A DNA stretch of 64,000 bases from positions 6,354,894 through 6,418,893 of the forward strand of contig NZ_KK073874.1 of NCBI RefSeq assembly GCF_000585375.1, in the 5' to 3' direction. Below the pieces are notes generated by a model. It was not told the origin of the DNA, searched no databases, and worked only from the letters and a program-made list of their open reading frames with translations. Source of the stretch: Cryptosporangium arvum DSM 44712 (GTDB lineage Bacteria > Actinomycetota > Actinomycetes > Mycobacteriales > Cryptosporangiaceae). Position numbers and translations under genes: made by a program. Positions 32,080 through 40,127 of this stretch are shown piece by piece. How positions within the stretch are numbered: the stretch's first letter is position 1; the number at the start of each line of letters is the position of its first letter.

Positions 32080-33936
32080 ATGAGCGTTGTCCAGGCGCGT
32101 TTTGTGCGACGAACGATCGAGGATCGCTTCGACGGCCTGCTCGACCTGTCCGACCTAAGCACTCGCCCGCCGGACGCCCAGCAACAGGCATTTCTTAGCC
32201 GAGGGCTGGCCGCACTCGCCGTCCAGATCGAGCACCCCTCCAGCGACGCGGTCGCCGCGCAGGCCGTCTTCGACGGCCAGGACGATCAGGGCCTCGACGC
32301 GATCGCATTCGACACCCAGGCCGGCCGCCCGACGATCACGCTCGTGCAGGCAAAATGGAGCGACTCGGCCAAGGGCGGCTTCGGGGAAGCCGAAGTGCAC
32401 AAGATGCTCAACGGTCTGGACCTGATCCTCGACTTCAAATTCTCCTACTTCAACCGGCGTTTCCAGCCCCACGTCGCGGCGGCGCAGGCTGCGTTCGACG
32501 TCACCACACCCCGGATCACACTGCTGGCCGACATGTTCGAGGAACACCGACGCGGTCTTTTCGCCCGCAACATTCGCGAATCCCTCGACTTCACCGACGT
32601 CAACAACAAGATTCGCCAGACGCTGCTCTCCGAGCCGGAGAACCTCTGGTACTTCAGCAACGGCATCACGATGCTGTGCGACTCGATCAAGCCGGTCGGG
32701 CGGCCGGTCCTCGGCCACGTGGGGGAATTCCAGCTGAGCGGCGCGAGCGTCGTGAACGGGGCGCAGACCGTCAGCGCCATTCACAAAGCGTATGCGGCGG
32801 ATCCGTCGATCGCGGAGCGCGGCCGAGTGCTCGTCCGATTGATCTCGCTGGAAGATTGCCCGCCGGGATTCGGCGAGCAGGTGACCACGAGCACCAATAC
32901 CCAGAACCCGATCGTCGAGCGCGACTTCAAGGCGCTGGATCCGGCGCAACTCGCCCTCCGCGATCAGTTCGCGATCGACCTCAGCTTGATCTACGTCATC
33001 AAACGCGGCGAGCCGGTGCCCGACGCCGAGCACGGAACGTCAATCACCGCCGCGGTCGAGGCATTAGCGGCCACGCACGCCAACGCTGAATTCGCCGCCC
33101 GCGCGAAGCGCGATCTTTCGTCCCTCTGGCAGGACGATGCTTACGGCGAGCTTTTTGGGGCCGCTCCGAACGCCCACCGTGTCTGGCGGTCCGTCTTAGT
33201 AGTTCGCGCCGCACGGCACGAGTTGGCGCGCCTCCGCGAAGGACTCGTTTCGCGGGCAGACGCGATGGCTGTGACGGGTGACCTGCTGATCTCCCACGTC
33301 GTCTTTCGTCAGCTCGACCACAAGCGGATCGAAGACCCCGAATTCCACTGGGACAAGGAGCTCGAGCGGATTCCCTCCCTGGTCGAAGGAGCCTTGATCC
33401 GCTGCCTGGAGGCAATCAACGCCGAGTTCGGGGTCACCAGCCACATCATCGCCGCCGTGAAGAACTCCGAGCGCATTGAACGTGTCGCCCAGGCGGCGAT
33501 CGACGCTCTGCTCACCGGTGATTCCGTGCCCGAGCTCGACAGCGAGTACCAGGTCAGCGTCGCGAATCGGAAGAGCCGGCAGACCGACACGGTCAAAGTG
33601 CTGGTGGCGGCCGGCACGATCGCGGACGGAACGGTGCTCGAGTTCCGTCCGTTCAGCCGTCCGGAGCGGCGGGAGATGACCGATTGGCTAGCCGAGGACG
33701 CGGCCCGGAGCCTGGCCATCTGGCGCAACAGCAAGCGGAATCAGGTGCAGTGGCAGGCGGACGGGAAGTGGTACTCCCCGAGTGGTCTGGTTCGGCAGAT
33801 GCGGGCGATGGCGTCCGGCCGGGATCAAGCCGTGCAGGGAACACTGCACTGGCATGTTCCGGACCGAGGGTCGTTGAAGCAGATCGGCGATGCCGTCCAG
33901 CAGGAGCAGGATGCCGCAGCGGCCGAAACGTCCTAG
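32080..33936 (+). CDS. AIPR family (abortive phage resistance) protein
   Basis: The 618-residue protein matches the AIPR family. It has ENLWYFSNGITMLCDS, ASVVNGAQTVSAIHKAY and TSTNTQNPIVERDFKALD, in the usual order between about residues 180 and 300. Before these is a restriction-endonuclease-like stretch, DDQGLDAIAFDTQ then ITLVQAKW, resembling a PD-(D/E)xK core. AIPR proteins act in abortive infection, probably as nucleases. Third positions are less GC-biased than in neighbours, suggesting transfer. ATG at 32080 is favoured because the family start begins there; GTG at 32011 is an alternative. It ends four bases into the convergent neighbour. Confidence 0.85.
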   Translation: MSVVQARFVRRTIEDRFDGLLDLSDLSTRPPDAQQQAFLSRGLAALAVQIEHPSSDAVAAQAVFDGQDDQGLDAIAFDTQAGRPTITLVQAKWSDSAKGGFGEAEVHKMLNGLDLILDFKFSYFNRRFQPHVAAAQAAFDVTTPRITLLADMFEEHRRGLFARNIRESLDFTDVNNKIRQTLLSEPENLWYFSNGITMLCDSIKPVGRPVLGHVGEFQLSGASVVNGAQTVSAIHKAYAADPSIAERGRVLVRLISLEDCPPGFGEQVTTSTNTQNPIVERDFKALDPAQLALRDQFAIDLSLIYVIKRGEPVPDAEHGTSITAAVEALAATHANAEFAARAKRDLSSLWQDDAYGELFGAAPNAHRVWRSVLVVRAARHELARLREGLVSRADAMAVTGDLLISHVVFRQLDHKRIEDPEFHWDKELERIPSLVEGALIRCLEAINAEFGVTSHIIAAVKNSERIERVAQAAIDALLTGDSVPELDSEYQVSVANRKSRQTDTVKVLVAAGTIADGTVLEFRPFSRPERREMTDWLAEDAARSLAIWRNSKRNQVQWQADGKWYSPSGLVRQMRAMASGRDQAVQGTLHWHVPDRGSLKQIGDAVQQEQDAAAAETS

Positions 33937-35315
33937 CCGGGCCGTCGGTGCAGCATCGTGGTGAGGTCGCGCGCGAGGGCCGGCGCGTCGGCGACGACTA
34001 GTTGGTATTCGCGCACCACGACGCGGCCCGCGATCACGACGTGCCGGGGGCGGCGGCCCGGGTCGGTCCAGAGGAGCCCGCCGATCGGATCGGCCACCCC
34101 CGCGTCGGCCACTCCGGTGACGTCCCAGCACACGAAGTCGGCCGCCGCCCCCACCGCCAACGACCCGAGCACCACCGGCGCGCCGGTCCCGGCCCCGCCC
34201 GGACCGACGGACCCGCCCGGACCGACGGACCCGCCCGGACCGACGGACCCGCCCGGACCGGCGGCCGGGCCCGGGCCTCGGCCCAGGCCGGTGGCCGAGC
34301 CGGCGGTGGCCCAGCTCAGGACCTCGCGGGCGGAGACGGGGCGACCCGCCAACGGGGCCACCTGCAGGGCCAGGCGGGCGTCGGCGAGCAGGTGGCCGGC
34401 GTCGTTCGAGCCGCCGCCGCTGGTACCCAGCCCCACCGCGACCCCCGCGTCGGCGAACGACGCCATCGGCGCCACTCCCCACCCCATCGGCAGGTCGCAG
34501 CCGGGCGCGTGCGTCACGCTCACCCCGGCCGCGGCGACGCGTCGCACCTCCGACGGCGTCACGTCGCACAGGTGCGCGAGCGTCACGTCGGGCGCCAGCC
34601 AGCCCCACTCGTCGAGCAGGTCCAGCGGGCGCCGCCCGTACTTCTGCGCCGCGACCTGCACGTCCACCTGCTCGTTGGCCTGCGTCCGGCGGCGTAGCCC
34701 GTACCGCGCCGCCACCTCGCCGAGCAGCGCGAACGTCTCCTTCGAGTCGCTGTGCACCCCGGCCGGGCCGACGGCCACCCGGACGTGGTCGTCGGCCGGG
34801 AACGCGGACGCGATCGCGGCGGCCGACTCCGCGGCACGCATCGGGTCGTCCCCGGCGCTCCCCCGCACGAAGACCAGCCGGACGCCGAGCCGTCGCGCCG
34901 CCGCCACCACCGCGGACGCCAACCCGACGTCGTCGGACACCGACGCGCCCAACCAGGTCAGCTGGTGGTCCGCCACCGTGGTCACACCACGCAGCGCCGC
35001 CTCGGCCAACCCCACCGACGCGGCCGCGCCGGCCAGCTCGGCGTCCACCCCGGTACGCCGGTACGCCGCGCCCATCACGCGCAGCCACTCGCGCATCGGC
35101 ACACCCCGGGTGCCGGGGAGCGTACGGAACGCGCTCTGGAGCAGATGGTGGTGGGCGTTCACCAGCCCCGGCGTCACCACGCATCCCTCGGCCACCAGAA
35201 CGTCGTCATCGTCGGGGCGAGCGGCCACGAACCGGCCGGTCACCGGGTCGCACGCCAGATCCCCCGACGAATCGCCGCGGAAGTCCCAGCGGCGCACCGC
35301 GCCGACGACCCTCAC
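33933..35315 (-). CDS. ATZ/TRZ-type amidohydrolase with altered metal site
   Basis: The 460-residue protein resembles 8-oxoguanine deaminase and triazine hydrolases: VTPGLVNAHHHLLQSAFR, VTLAHLCDVTPSEVRR and SVTHAPGCDLPMGWGVAPM. The strand that normally reads HxHxxE reads RRTQANEQVD, so the metal-binding His is missing. The usual GVDGSASND reads GTSGGGSND, so the metal-binding Asp is Ser. It may bind rather than hydrolyse, or use altered chemistry. A repeat GPGGSV tract (34202-34273) lies near the C-terminus. GTG at 35315 overlaps the creatininase-like gene's stop; it is the last gene of a seven-gene operon. Confidence 0.8.
   Translation of the reverse strand: MRVVGAVRRWDFRGDSSGDLACDPVTGRFVAARPDDDDVLVAEGCVVTPGLVNAHHHLLQSAFRTLPGTRGVPMREWLRVMGAAYRRTGVDAELAGAAASVGLAEAALRGVTTVADHQLTWLGASVSDDVGLASAVVAAARRLGVRLVFVRGSAGDDPMRAAESAAAIASAFPADDHVRVAVGPAGVHSDSKETFALLGEVAARYGLRRRTQANEQVDVQVAAQKYGRRPLDLLDEWGWLAPDVTLAHLCDVTPSEVRRVAAAGVSVTHAPGCDLPMGWGVAPMASFADAGVAVGLGTSGGGSNDAGHLLADARLALQVAPLAGRPVSAREVLSWATAGSATGLGRGPGPAAGPGGSVGPGGSVGPGGSVGPGGAGTGAPVVLGSLAVGAAADFVCWDVTGVADAGVADPIGGLLWTDPGRRPRHVVIAGRVVVREYQLVVADAPALARDLTTMLHRRPG
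34202..34273. repeat. 18-base coding tandem repeat
   Basis: Three exact 18-base units (34202-34219, 34220-34237, 34238-34255) and a degenerate fourth encode GPGGSV-like repeats in the amidohydrolase, inserted between the metal-site Asp region and the C-terminal beta sandwich. Confidence 0.9.
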
Positions 35316-36061
35316 CGAGGGCTGAACCGCTGGGCTTCGCCGAGCACCGACGCCATCGTGTCGACCGCGCGCTCGAAGACCTCCCGGCCGTACTCCGCGG
35401 TGGCCGTGGAGGCGTCCCCGAGCACACCGTCGGCGTTGAAGTCCGACGACAGCCACCCGAAGCTGACCGGCTTGCCGAAGCCGATGTGCTCGTACCCGGC
35501 CAGGTGCTCGGGCACCCACCGGCCCGCGTGCTCCAGGTGCACGAGGTCGGGCCGCAGGTGCAACATGACCGACGTCTCGGAGTGACCGCCGTGGATGCCG
35601 AGGCCCTGTTCGGACGCCGACGAGGAGCCGGGCGCCGACGGGTGCGCGAGGAACGTCCGGAGCCCGAACTCCCGGCGCAGTTCCCGGCACGCCACCTGGC
35701 CGAGCGCCGAGTTGCCGCCGTGCGCGTTCAGCAGCAGCAACCGGCGCGCGGGCGTGGTCGCTATCGACCGTCCGATGTCGACGAGCGTACGCATCAGCGT
35801 GTCCCAGGAGAGCCAGATCGTGCCGGGCGACCAGGCGTGCTCGTCGGACTTTGTGTACGACAGCGCGGGCAGCAGGAGGGCGTCGACACCGCGTGAGCGG
35901 GCCAGCGGAACGGCCGCGGACGCCACCGCCGACGCTACGGTCAGATCGGTGGACACCGGCAGGTGCGGTCCGTGCTGCTCGATCGAGCCCAGCGGTAGCA
36001 CGATCACCGCGTCCGGATCGAGGGCGGCCAGCTCGGGCGCGGTGCGGTCGACGAAGTTCAT
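35312..36061 (-). CDS. Creatininase-family amidohydrolase
   Basis: This 249-residue protein has the creatininase metal-binding motifs: LPLGSIEQHGPHLPVSTDL near residue 25, LLLNAHGGNSALG near 118 and GIHGGHSETSVMLHL near 165. The family hydrolyses cyclic amides such as creatinine, removes formyl groups from pyrimidine or folate-like intermediates, or trims peptides (MftE). The neighbours point to a cyclic amide or heterocycle. Start and stop overlap neighbours by four bases. No mycofactocin genes are near, which argues against MftE. Confidence 0.88.
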   Translation of the reverse strand: MNFVDRTAPELAALDPDAVIVLPLGSIEQHGPHLPVSTDLTVASAVASAAVPLARSRGVDALLLPALSYTKSDEHAWSPGTIWLSWDTLMRTLVDIGRSIATTPARRLLLLNAHGGNSALGQVACRELRREFGLRTFLAHPSAPGSSSASEQGLGIHGGHSETSVMLHLRPDLVHLEHAGRWVPEHLAGYEHIGFGKPVSFGWLSSDFNADGVLGDASTATAEYGREVFERAVDTMASVLGEAQRFSPR

Positions 36062-37347
36062 TCGAGCTTCCCCGGGTTGAGCAGCCCTTTCGGGTCGGAC
36101 GTCGCGGCCTGCGCGCGGATCAGGTCCACCTGCCGGTCCACGTACCACTGGTGCGGGCTGTGCACGCCGACGCCGAGTTCCTCCAGCGCCGCGATCGCCG
36201 CGAGCACACCCTCCTCGGACGTGTAGTCGGCGACGATCATCCCCTGGATCCCCCGATGGCCCAGGTCGAGGTGGAACAGCGCGTTCGGCAGCGCCGCGCG
36301 GATCGCGTCGGGGGCGTCCCACAGCGGGTCACCGGCGGATTCCAGGTGGAAGCACGGATACCCGGACTGCTGGAGGAAGTAGACCGGGTGGTTGTACGAC
36401 ATCCCGGAGAGGAGATCGGTGGCCTCGACCCCGTCGAGCACCGCGGTGACCTCGCCCCCGGCCTCCGCGACCAGCACCGTGAACGCCGCGACCGACGCTT
36501 CCGGCAGGATCGCGCGCACGCTCACCCGGGTCCGGTCGACGGCGGGCGACGGCAGGTGCTCGACGAGCGGCACCTCGTCCAGCGACGCGAGCCGCGGGCC
36601 GAGCGGCCGGACGCGACGCAGGATGTCGGTGCCGGTGCGGTAGTCGTCGGTCGCGACGTAGACCGCACGCCAGTCCCGGGCGGGTTCGGTGGCGAGCGTG
36701 AGTTCGGTGAGCACCCCGGTGACGCCGTACGCGTGCACGTAGGGCCGGACGTCGGCGGGGGTGACGGCGGTCCCGCTCCCGTCGCAGGGCGCGACCGTCA
36801 CGGACTTCACGAACCCGTCGTAGGTCGTGCCGTGCTCGATCGTTCCGGTGCCCGCGCTGCCGCCGCCGACGAACCCGCCGGCGGTGGAGCCCTTGGTGGA
36901 CGGGAACAGCCAGAGATCCTGGCCGGTGGCCCGGACCGCGGCGTCCACCGCGGTGAGCTTCGCGCCCGGTTCGACGCGGACGTAGCCCTCGCCGACCTCC
37001 AGGACACGGTCGCATCGACGCAGGTCGAGGATGGCGCCGCCGGCGAACGGCGTCGCCTGGCCGTAGTTGCCGGTGCCGGCGCCGCGAGGCGTGATCGGGA
37101 CGTCGTGCTCGTACGCGGCGGCGAGGACGCGCGGGATCTCGGCCGAGGTCTCCGGCGTCACGACGAGCTGGGCGGTGAAGCGGCCCGGGGGCAGCTTCTC
37201 ACGCAGCACCGGCGACATCCGCGACCAGTCCGAGGACAGCTTGACCAGGTCGCCGGTACCGGTCGTCACGTCGCCGAGAGCCGCCACGAAGCCGTCGATC
37301 TGGGCCTGCGCCGGCACCGGGGGAAGCGGCGCACGGGTCACGGTCAC
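36058..37347 (-). CDS. FAD-linked oxidase (GlcD/PCMH-type)
   Basis: The 429-residue protein has a PCMH FAD-binding domain: VVTPETSAEIPRVLAAAYEHD, ITPRGAGTGNYGQATP, then FPSTKGSTAGGFVGGGSAGTG and YGVTGVLTELTL. A C-terminal substrate domain ends with GLLNPGKLE, typical of D-2-hydroxyacid dehydrogenases. It would oxidise a hydroxyacid or an imine-like intermediate with FAD. The GTG at 37347 overlaps the stop of the transporter binding protein gene. Its place in the operon suggests it acts between import and the amide hydrolases. Confidence 0.85.
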   Translation of the reverse strand: MTVTRAPLPPVPAQAQIDGFVAALGDVTTGTGDLVKLSSDWSRMSPVLREKLPPGRFTAQLVVTPETSAEIPRVLAAAYEHDVPITPRGAGTGNYGQATPFAGGAILDLRRCDRVLEVGEGYVRVEPGAKLTAVDAAVRATGQDLWLFPSTKGSTAGGFVGGGSAGTGTIEHGTTYDGFVKSVTVAPCDGSGTAVTPADVRPYVHAYGVTGVLTELTLATEPARDWRAVYVATDDYRTGTDILRRVRPLGPRLASLDEVPLVEHLPSPAVDRTRVSVRAILPEASVAAFTVLVAEAGGEVTAVLDGVEATDLLSGMSYNHPVYFLQQSGYPCFHLESAGDPLWDAPDAIRAALPNALFHLDLGHRGIQGMIVADYTSEEGVLAAIAALEELGVGVHSPHQWYVDRQVDLIRAQAATSDPKGLLNPGKLE

Positions 37348-38522
37348 GGGAGCGTCACCGACTTGTCGAGGAACCGCGTGTCGATGATGTCGGCGGCTTT
37401 CAGGCCGGCCTTCGGGGTGCCGCCGCTGGCCTGCAGCAGCGGGGCGAACGTGTCGATCGTCTGCTGCACCCGGGCCGGGTCCATGCCGCCGAGCGGACCG
37501 GACGTGTCGTCGGCGACGATCTTCAGGTCGGCCATCGTCTTCGCCGCGTACTTCGCGACGCCCTCGGAGTACGTCCAGCCGTCGTCGTACTTCTCGACGA
37601 CGTCGACGATCAGGGCGTTCGTGGTGTCGGGCCGTTCCAGGTAGTCGATCTGGGCGCGCTGCAGGATCGGCACCAGCTTCTTCAGACAGGGCGCGTTCTT
37701 CTCCAGGTCACCGGTGCGCACCGAGAGCGGCTCCGGGTAGACGGAGTACCCGACGTCGGCGAGCAGCTGGTAGGCCACCGGCTTGCCCCAGGCCCGCACC
37801 TCCTTCTCGTAGATGTACGGCTCCGCGGTGGCGAAGCCCTGCTGGGCGATCTTCGGGTCGCCGACGAAGCGGGCGGGCGCGCCGTCGTAGGACGTGTCCA
37901 GCTGGGACTTCGTGATCAGCCCGTTCTTCACCAGCAGCTCGGCGTAGAGCGTGCCCTCGGACACGACGATCGACGCCTTCTTCTTCCCGAGGTCGGCGAC
38001 CGTCTTCACGTCCGGGTAGGTCTTCGGGTCCCACATCAGCATCTGCGGGCTCTTGTTCAGCGGCGCGACGACCGCGGTCACCGGCTGCTTCCCGGACGCC
38101 GAGATCGCCTGGTCGGTGGTGACCAGGCCGAGCAGGATGTCCTGGTCGACGTACATCTGCGAGGTGACCGACTGGAAACCGATCGCGGCGCCACCGGCAC
38201 GCACCTCGACGTCGACGCCGGTGTCCATACCGCCGCTGACCAGCGGTCCCTTGACGCGCTTCTTCCCCGCGTCGACCGTGTAGCCGGCGCCGATCAGCGC
38301 GTACGCGGCGCTGTGTTCGGCTTCCGGCTCCCAGTCGGCCTGGACCACGACGGTCGCCGGGCAGACGTCCGAGAGGTCCTGCGCGGAGCCCTTCGGGGCG
38401 GCCGTCGCGGTGTTCGCGCCGCTGACCGCGGTGTCGTCGTCGGACGAACACGCGGTGACGAGCGCCGGCGCGAGGGCGAGCAGCAGGGTGGCGGCGAGCC
38501 GCCGACGGGCGATTTTGTTCAC
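37344..38522 (-). CDS. NMT1/THI5-like ABC transporter substrate-binding lipoprotein
   Basis: The N-terminus is a lipoprotein signal: positively charged residues, a hydrophobic run and the lipobox LVTACSS with Cys25. The mature part is an NMT1/THI5-type binding protein, with VVQADWEPEAEHSAAYAL, ASIVVSEGTLYAELLV and FVGDPKIAQQGFATAEPYIYEKE. Such proteins bring in thiamine precursors, sulfonates, pyrimidines or hydroxypyrimidines. With a cytosine-deaminase-like gene in the same operon, a pyrimidine-like or cyclic-amide ligand is likely. The stop overlaps the next GTG. Confidence 0.9.
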   Translation of the reverse strand: MNKIARRRLAATLLLALAPALVTACSSDDDTAVSGANTATAAPKGSAQDLSDVCPATVVVQADWEPEAEHSAAYALIGAGYTVDAGKKRVKGPLVSGGMDTGVDVEVRAGGAAIGFQSVTSQMYVDQDILLGLVTTDQAISASGKQPVTAVVAPLNKSPQMLMWDPKTYPDVKTVADLGKKKASIVVSEGTLYAELLVKNGLITKSQLDTSYDGAPARFVGDPKIAQQGFATAEPYIYEKEVRAWGKPVAYQLLADVGYSVYPEPLSVRTGDLEKNAPCLKKLVPILQRAQIDYLERPDTTNALIVDVVEKYDDGWTYSEGVAKYAAKTMADLKIVADDTSGPLGGMDPARVQQTIDTFAPLLQASGGTPKAGLKAADIIDTRFLDKSVTLP

Positions 38523-38547
38523 GTCATCTCCGGGGGTGGGGTTCGCG

Positions 38548-39384
38548 TCAGGCTCGGGACGTGCCGTACCAGCGGCCGATCACCGCGCGGTCGAGCGCGG
38601 TGAACACGGCGAAGATGGCCACGCCGAGGAACGAGGCCAGGAAGATCGAGGCGATCAGGTCTTCCGACTGCAGCCGCGACCGGTAGGTGTCGAGCAGCCC
38701 GCCGATGCCCGGTTCGCCCTGGCGGAAGAACATGTCGCCGACGACCGCGCCGATCACCGCCAACCCGGCCGACGTCCGCAGCCCGGTGAAGATCGACGGC
38801 ACCGCGGCCGGCAACTGCAACAGCACGAGGCGCTGCCAGCGGCCGGCCCGGTTGAGCGTGAACAGGTCGTGGGCATCGCGGTCGGCCGAATGGATGCCGA
38901 ACAGCGTGTTCGAGATCATCGGGAACAGCGAGATGATCACGCAGACGATGACCCGGCTGGTGAACCCGAACTGGAACCACAACCCGATCAGCGGCACGAT
39001 CGCCAGGATCGGCACGGTCTGGATCACCACCGCGTACGGATAGACCGCGCGCTCGATGAAGTCGGCCTGGCTCATCAGGATCGCGGTGAGGATGCCGAGC
39101 ACCACCGCGATGCCGAGGCCGGTGAGTGCGACGCGCGTGGTCAGCGCCAGTGCTTCGAGCTTCGGCTGCAGGTGGTCGGGGTCGAGCACGGCGACCGCGA
39201 GCACCTCGTCGGGCGGTGGCAGCAGGAACCGGCGTTGCTCCGAGAGCACCAGGTAGGTGACCCCGTACCAGATCCCCAGCCCGGCCAGGAGCGCGCCCAG
39301 CACCGGCAGGACGTTGCGCGTGATCCGCCGTTTCTTCCGCGGCGCGAGGGTCGGCGCCGTCTTCTCCAGGGTGGCCGCAGTCAT
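38548..39384 (-). CDS. ABC transporter permease
   Basis: The 278-residue permease has six predicted helices, from VLPVLGALLAGLGIWYG to the last (FLASFLGVAIFAVFTALD). The EAA-type cytoplasmic loop is around LFTLNRAGRWQRLVLLQLPAA. It matches the permeases of nitrate/sulfonate/taurine and thiamine-precursor importers and should pair with the ATPase whose stop its ATG overlaps. Downstream, 25 bases separate it from the binding protein. Confidence 0.9.
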   Translation of the reverse strand: MTAATLEKTAPTLAPRKKRRITRNVLPVLGALLAGLGIWYGVTYLVLSEQRRFLLPPPDEVLAVAVLDPDHLQPKLEALALTTRVALTGLGIAVVLGILTAILMSQADFIERAVYPYAVVIQTVPILAIVPLIGLWFQFGFTSRVIVCVIISLFPMISNTLFGIHSADRDAHDLFTLNRAGRWQRLVLLQLPAAVPSIFTGLRTSAGLAVIGAVVGDMFFRQGEPGIGGLLDTYRSRLQSEDLIASIFLASFLGVAIFAVFTALDRAVIGRWYGTSRA

Positions 39385-40127
39385 GAGTGGTGGCCCTCCA
39401 GTGCGTGCGAGACCTCGCCGGTGAGCGCCGCGAACTCCGGGGTGTAGCGCAGCTCCGGCGAGCGGGGATGCGGGAACGGCACCGGGACGTCGGCCGCGAT
39501 CCGGCCCGGTCGTCCCGTCATCACCACCACCCGGGTGGAGAGGTAGACCGCTTCGCTCACCGAGTGCGTGATGAACAGCCCCGCGAAGCCGCGCAGCTGG
39601 AACAGGCGCTGCAGCTCGGTCTGCATGCCGAGGCGGGTGATCTCGTCGAGCGCGCCGAACGGCTCGTCGAACAACGCGAGCTGCGGGTCCGCGACCAGCG
39701 CGCGGGCCAGCGAGACCCGCATCCGCATCCCCCCGGACAACTGCCGGGGAAAGCTCTTCGCGAAGTCGGTGAGACCGACGAGCGCGAGGGCTTCCGCCGC
39801 GCGCTCCGTCCGTTCTCTCCGGCCGACGCCGCGGAGCTGCCCGACCAGCGCGACGTTGCCCAGGGCCGACCGCCACGGCAGCAACGTGGGGTCCTGGAAC
39901 ACGAAGCTCGTGGTGGCCGCGGCGACGTCGAGCGTGCCGTCGGTGACGGTGTCCAATCCGGAGGCCAGCCGCAGCAGGGTGCTCTTCCCGCAGCCCGACG
40001 GTCCGACGACCGCGACGAACTCGCCGGGCGCGACGCTCAGGTCGACGCCGCTCAGCGCGGTCGTCCCGGTGTCGAACACCTTGCTGACGCCGGTGAACTC
40101 GAGCGCGGCTCTCGTGGTGGCGGTCAT
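39381..40127 (-). CDS. ABC transporter ATPase
   Basis: The 248-residue ATPase has a Walker A (GPSGCGKST), a Q-loop (FVFQDPTLLPW), the signature LSGGMRMR, a Walker B (LALFDEPFGALD) and the H-loop (ITHSVSEAV). It belongs to the nitrate/sulfonate/taurine type. It powers the importer with the adjacent permease and NMT1-like binding protein. Overlaps of four bases on both sides tie it to the operon. Confidence 0.93.
   Translation of the reverse strand: MTATTRAALEFTGVSKVFDTGTTALSGVDLSVAPGEFVAVVGPSGCGKSTLLRLASGLDTVTDGTLDVAAATTSFVFQDPTLLPWRSALGNVALVGQLRGVGRRERTERAAEALALVGLTDFAKSFPRQLSGGMRMRVSLARALVADPQLALFDEPFGALDEITRLGMQTELQRLFQLRGFAGLFITHSVSEAVYLSTRVVVMTGRPGRIAADVPVPFPHPRSPELRYTPEFAALTGEVSHALEGHHS

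Noticed and set aside
35312-36061. MftE mycofactocin peptidase
   Set aside because: The fold fits, but no other mycofactocin genes are near and the operon points to amide catabolism.
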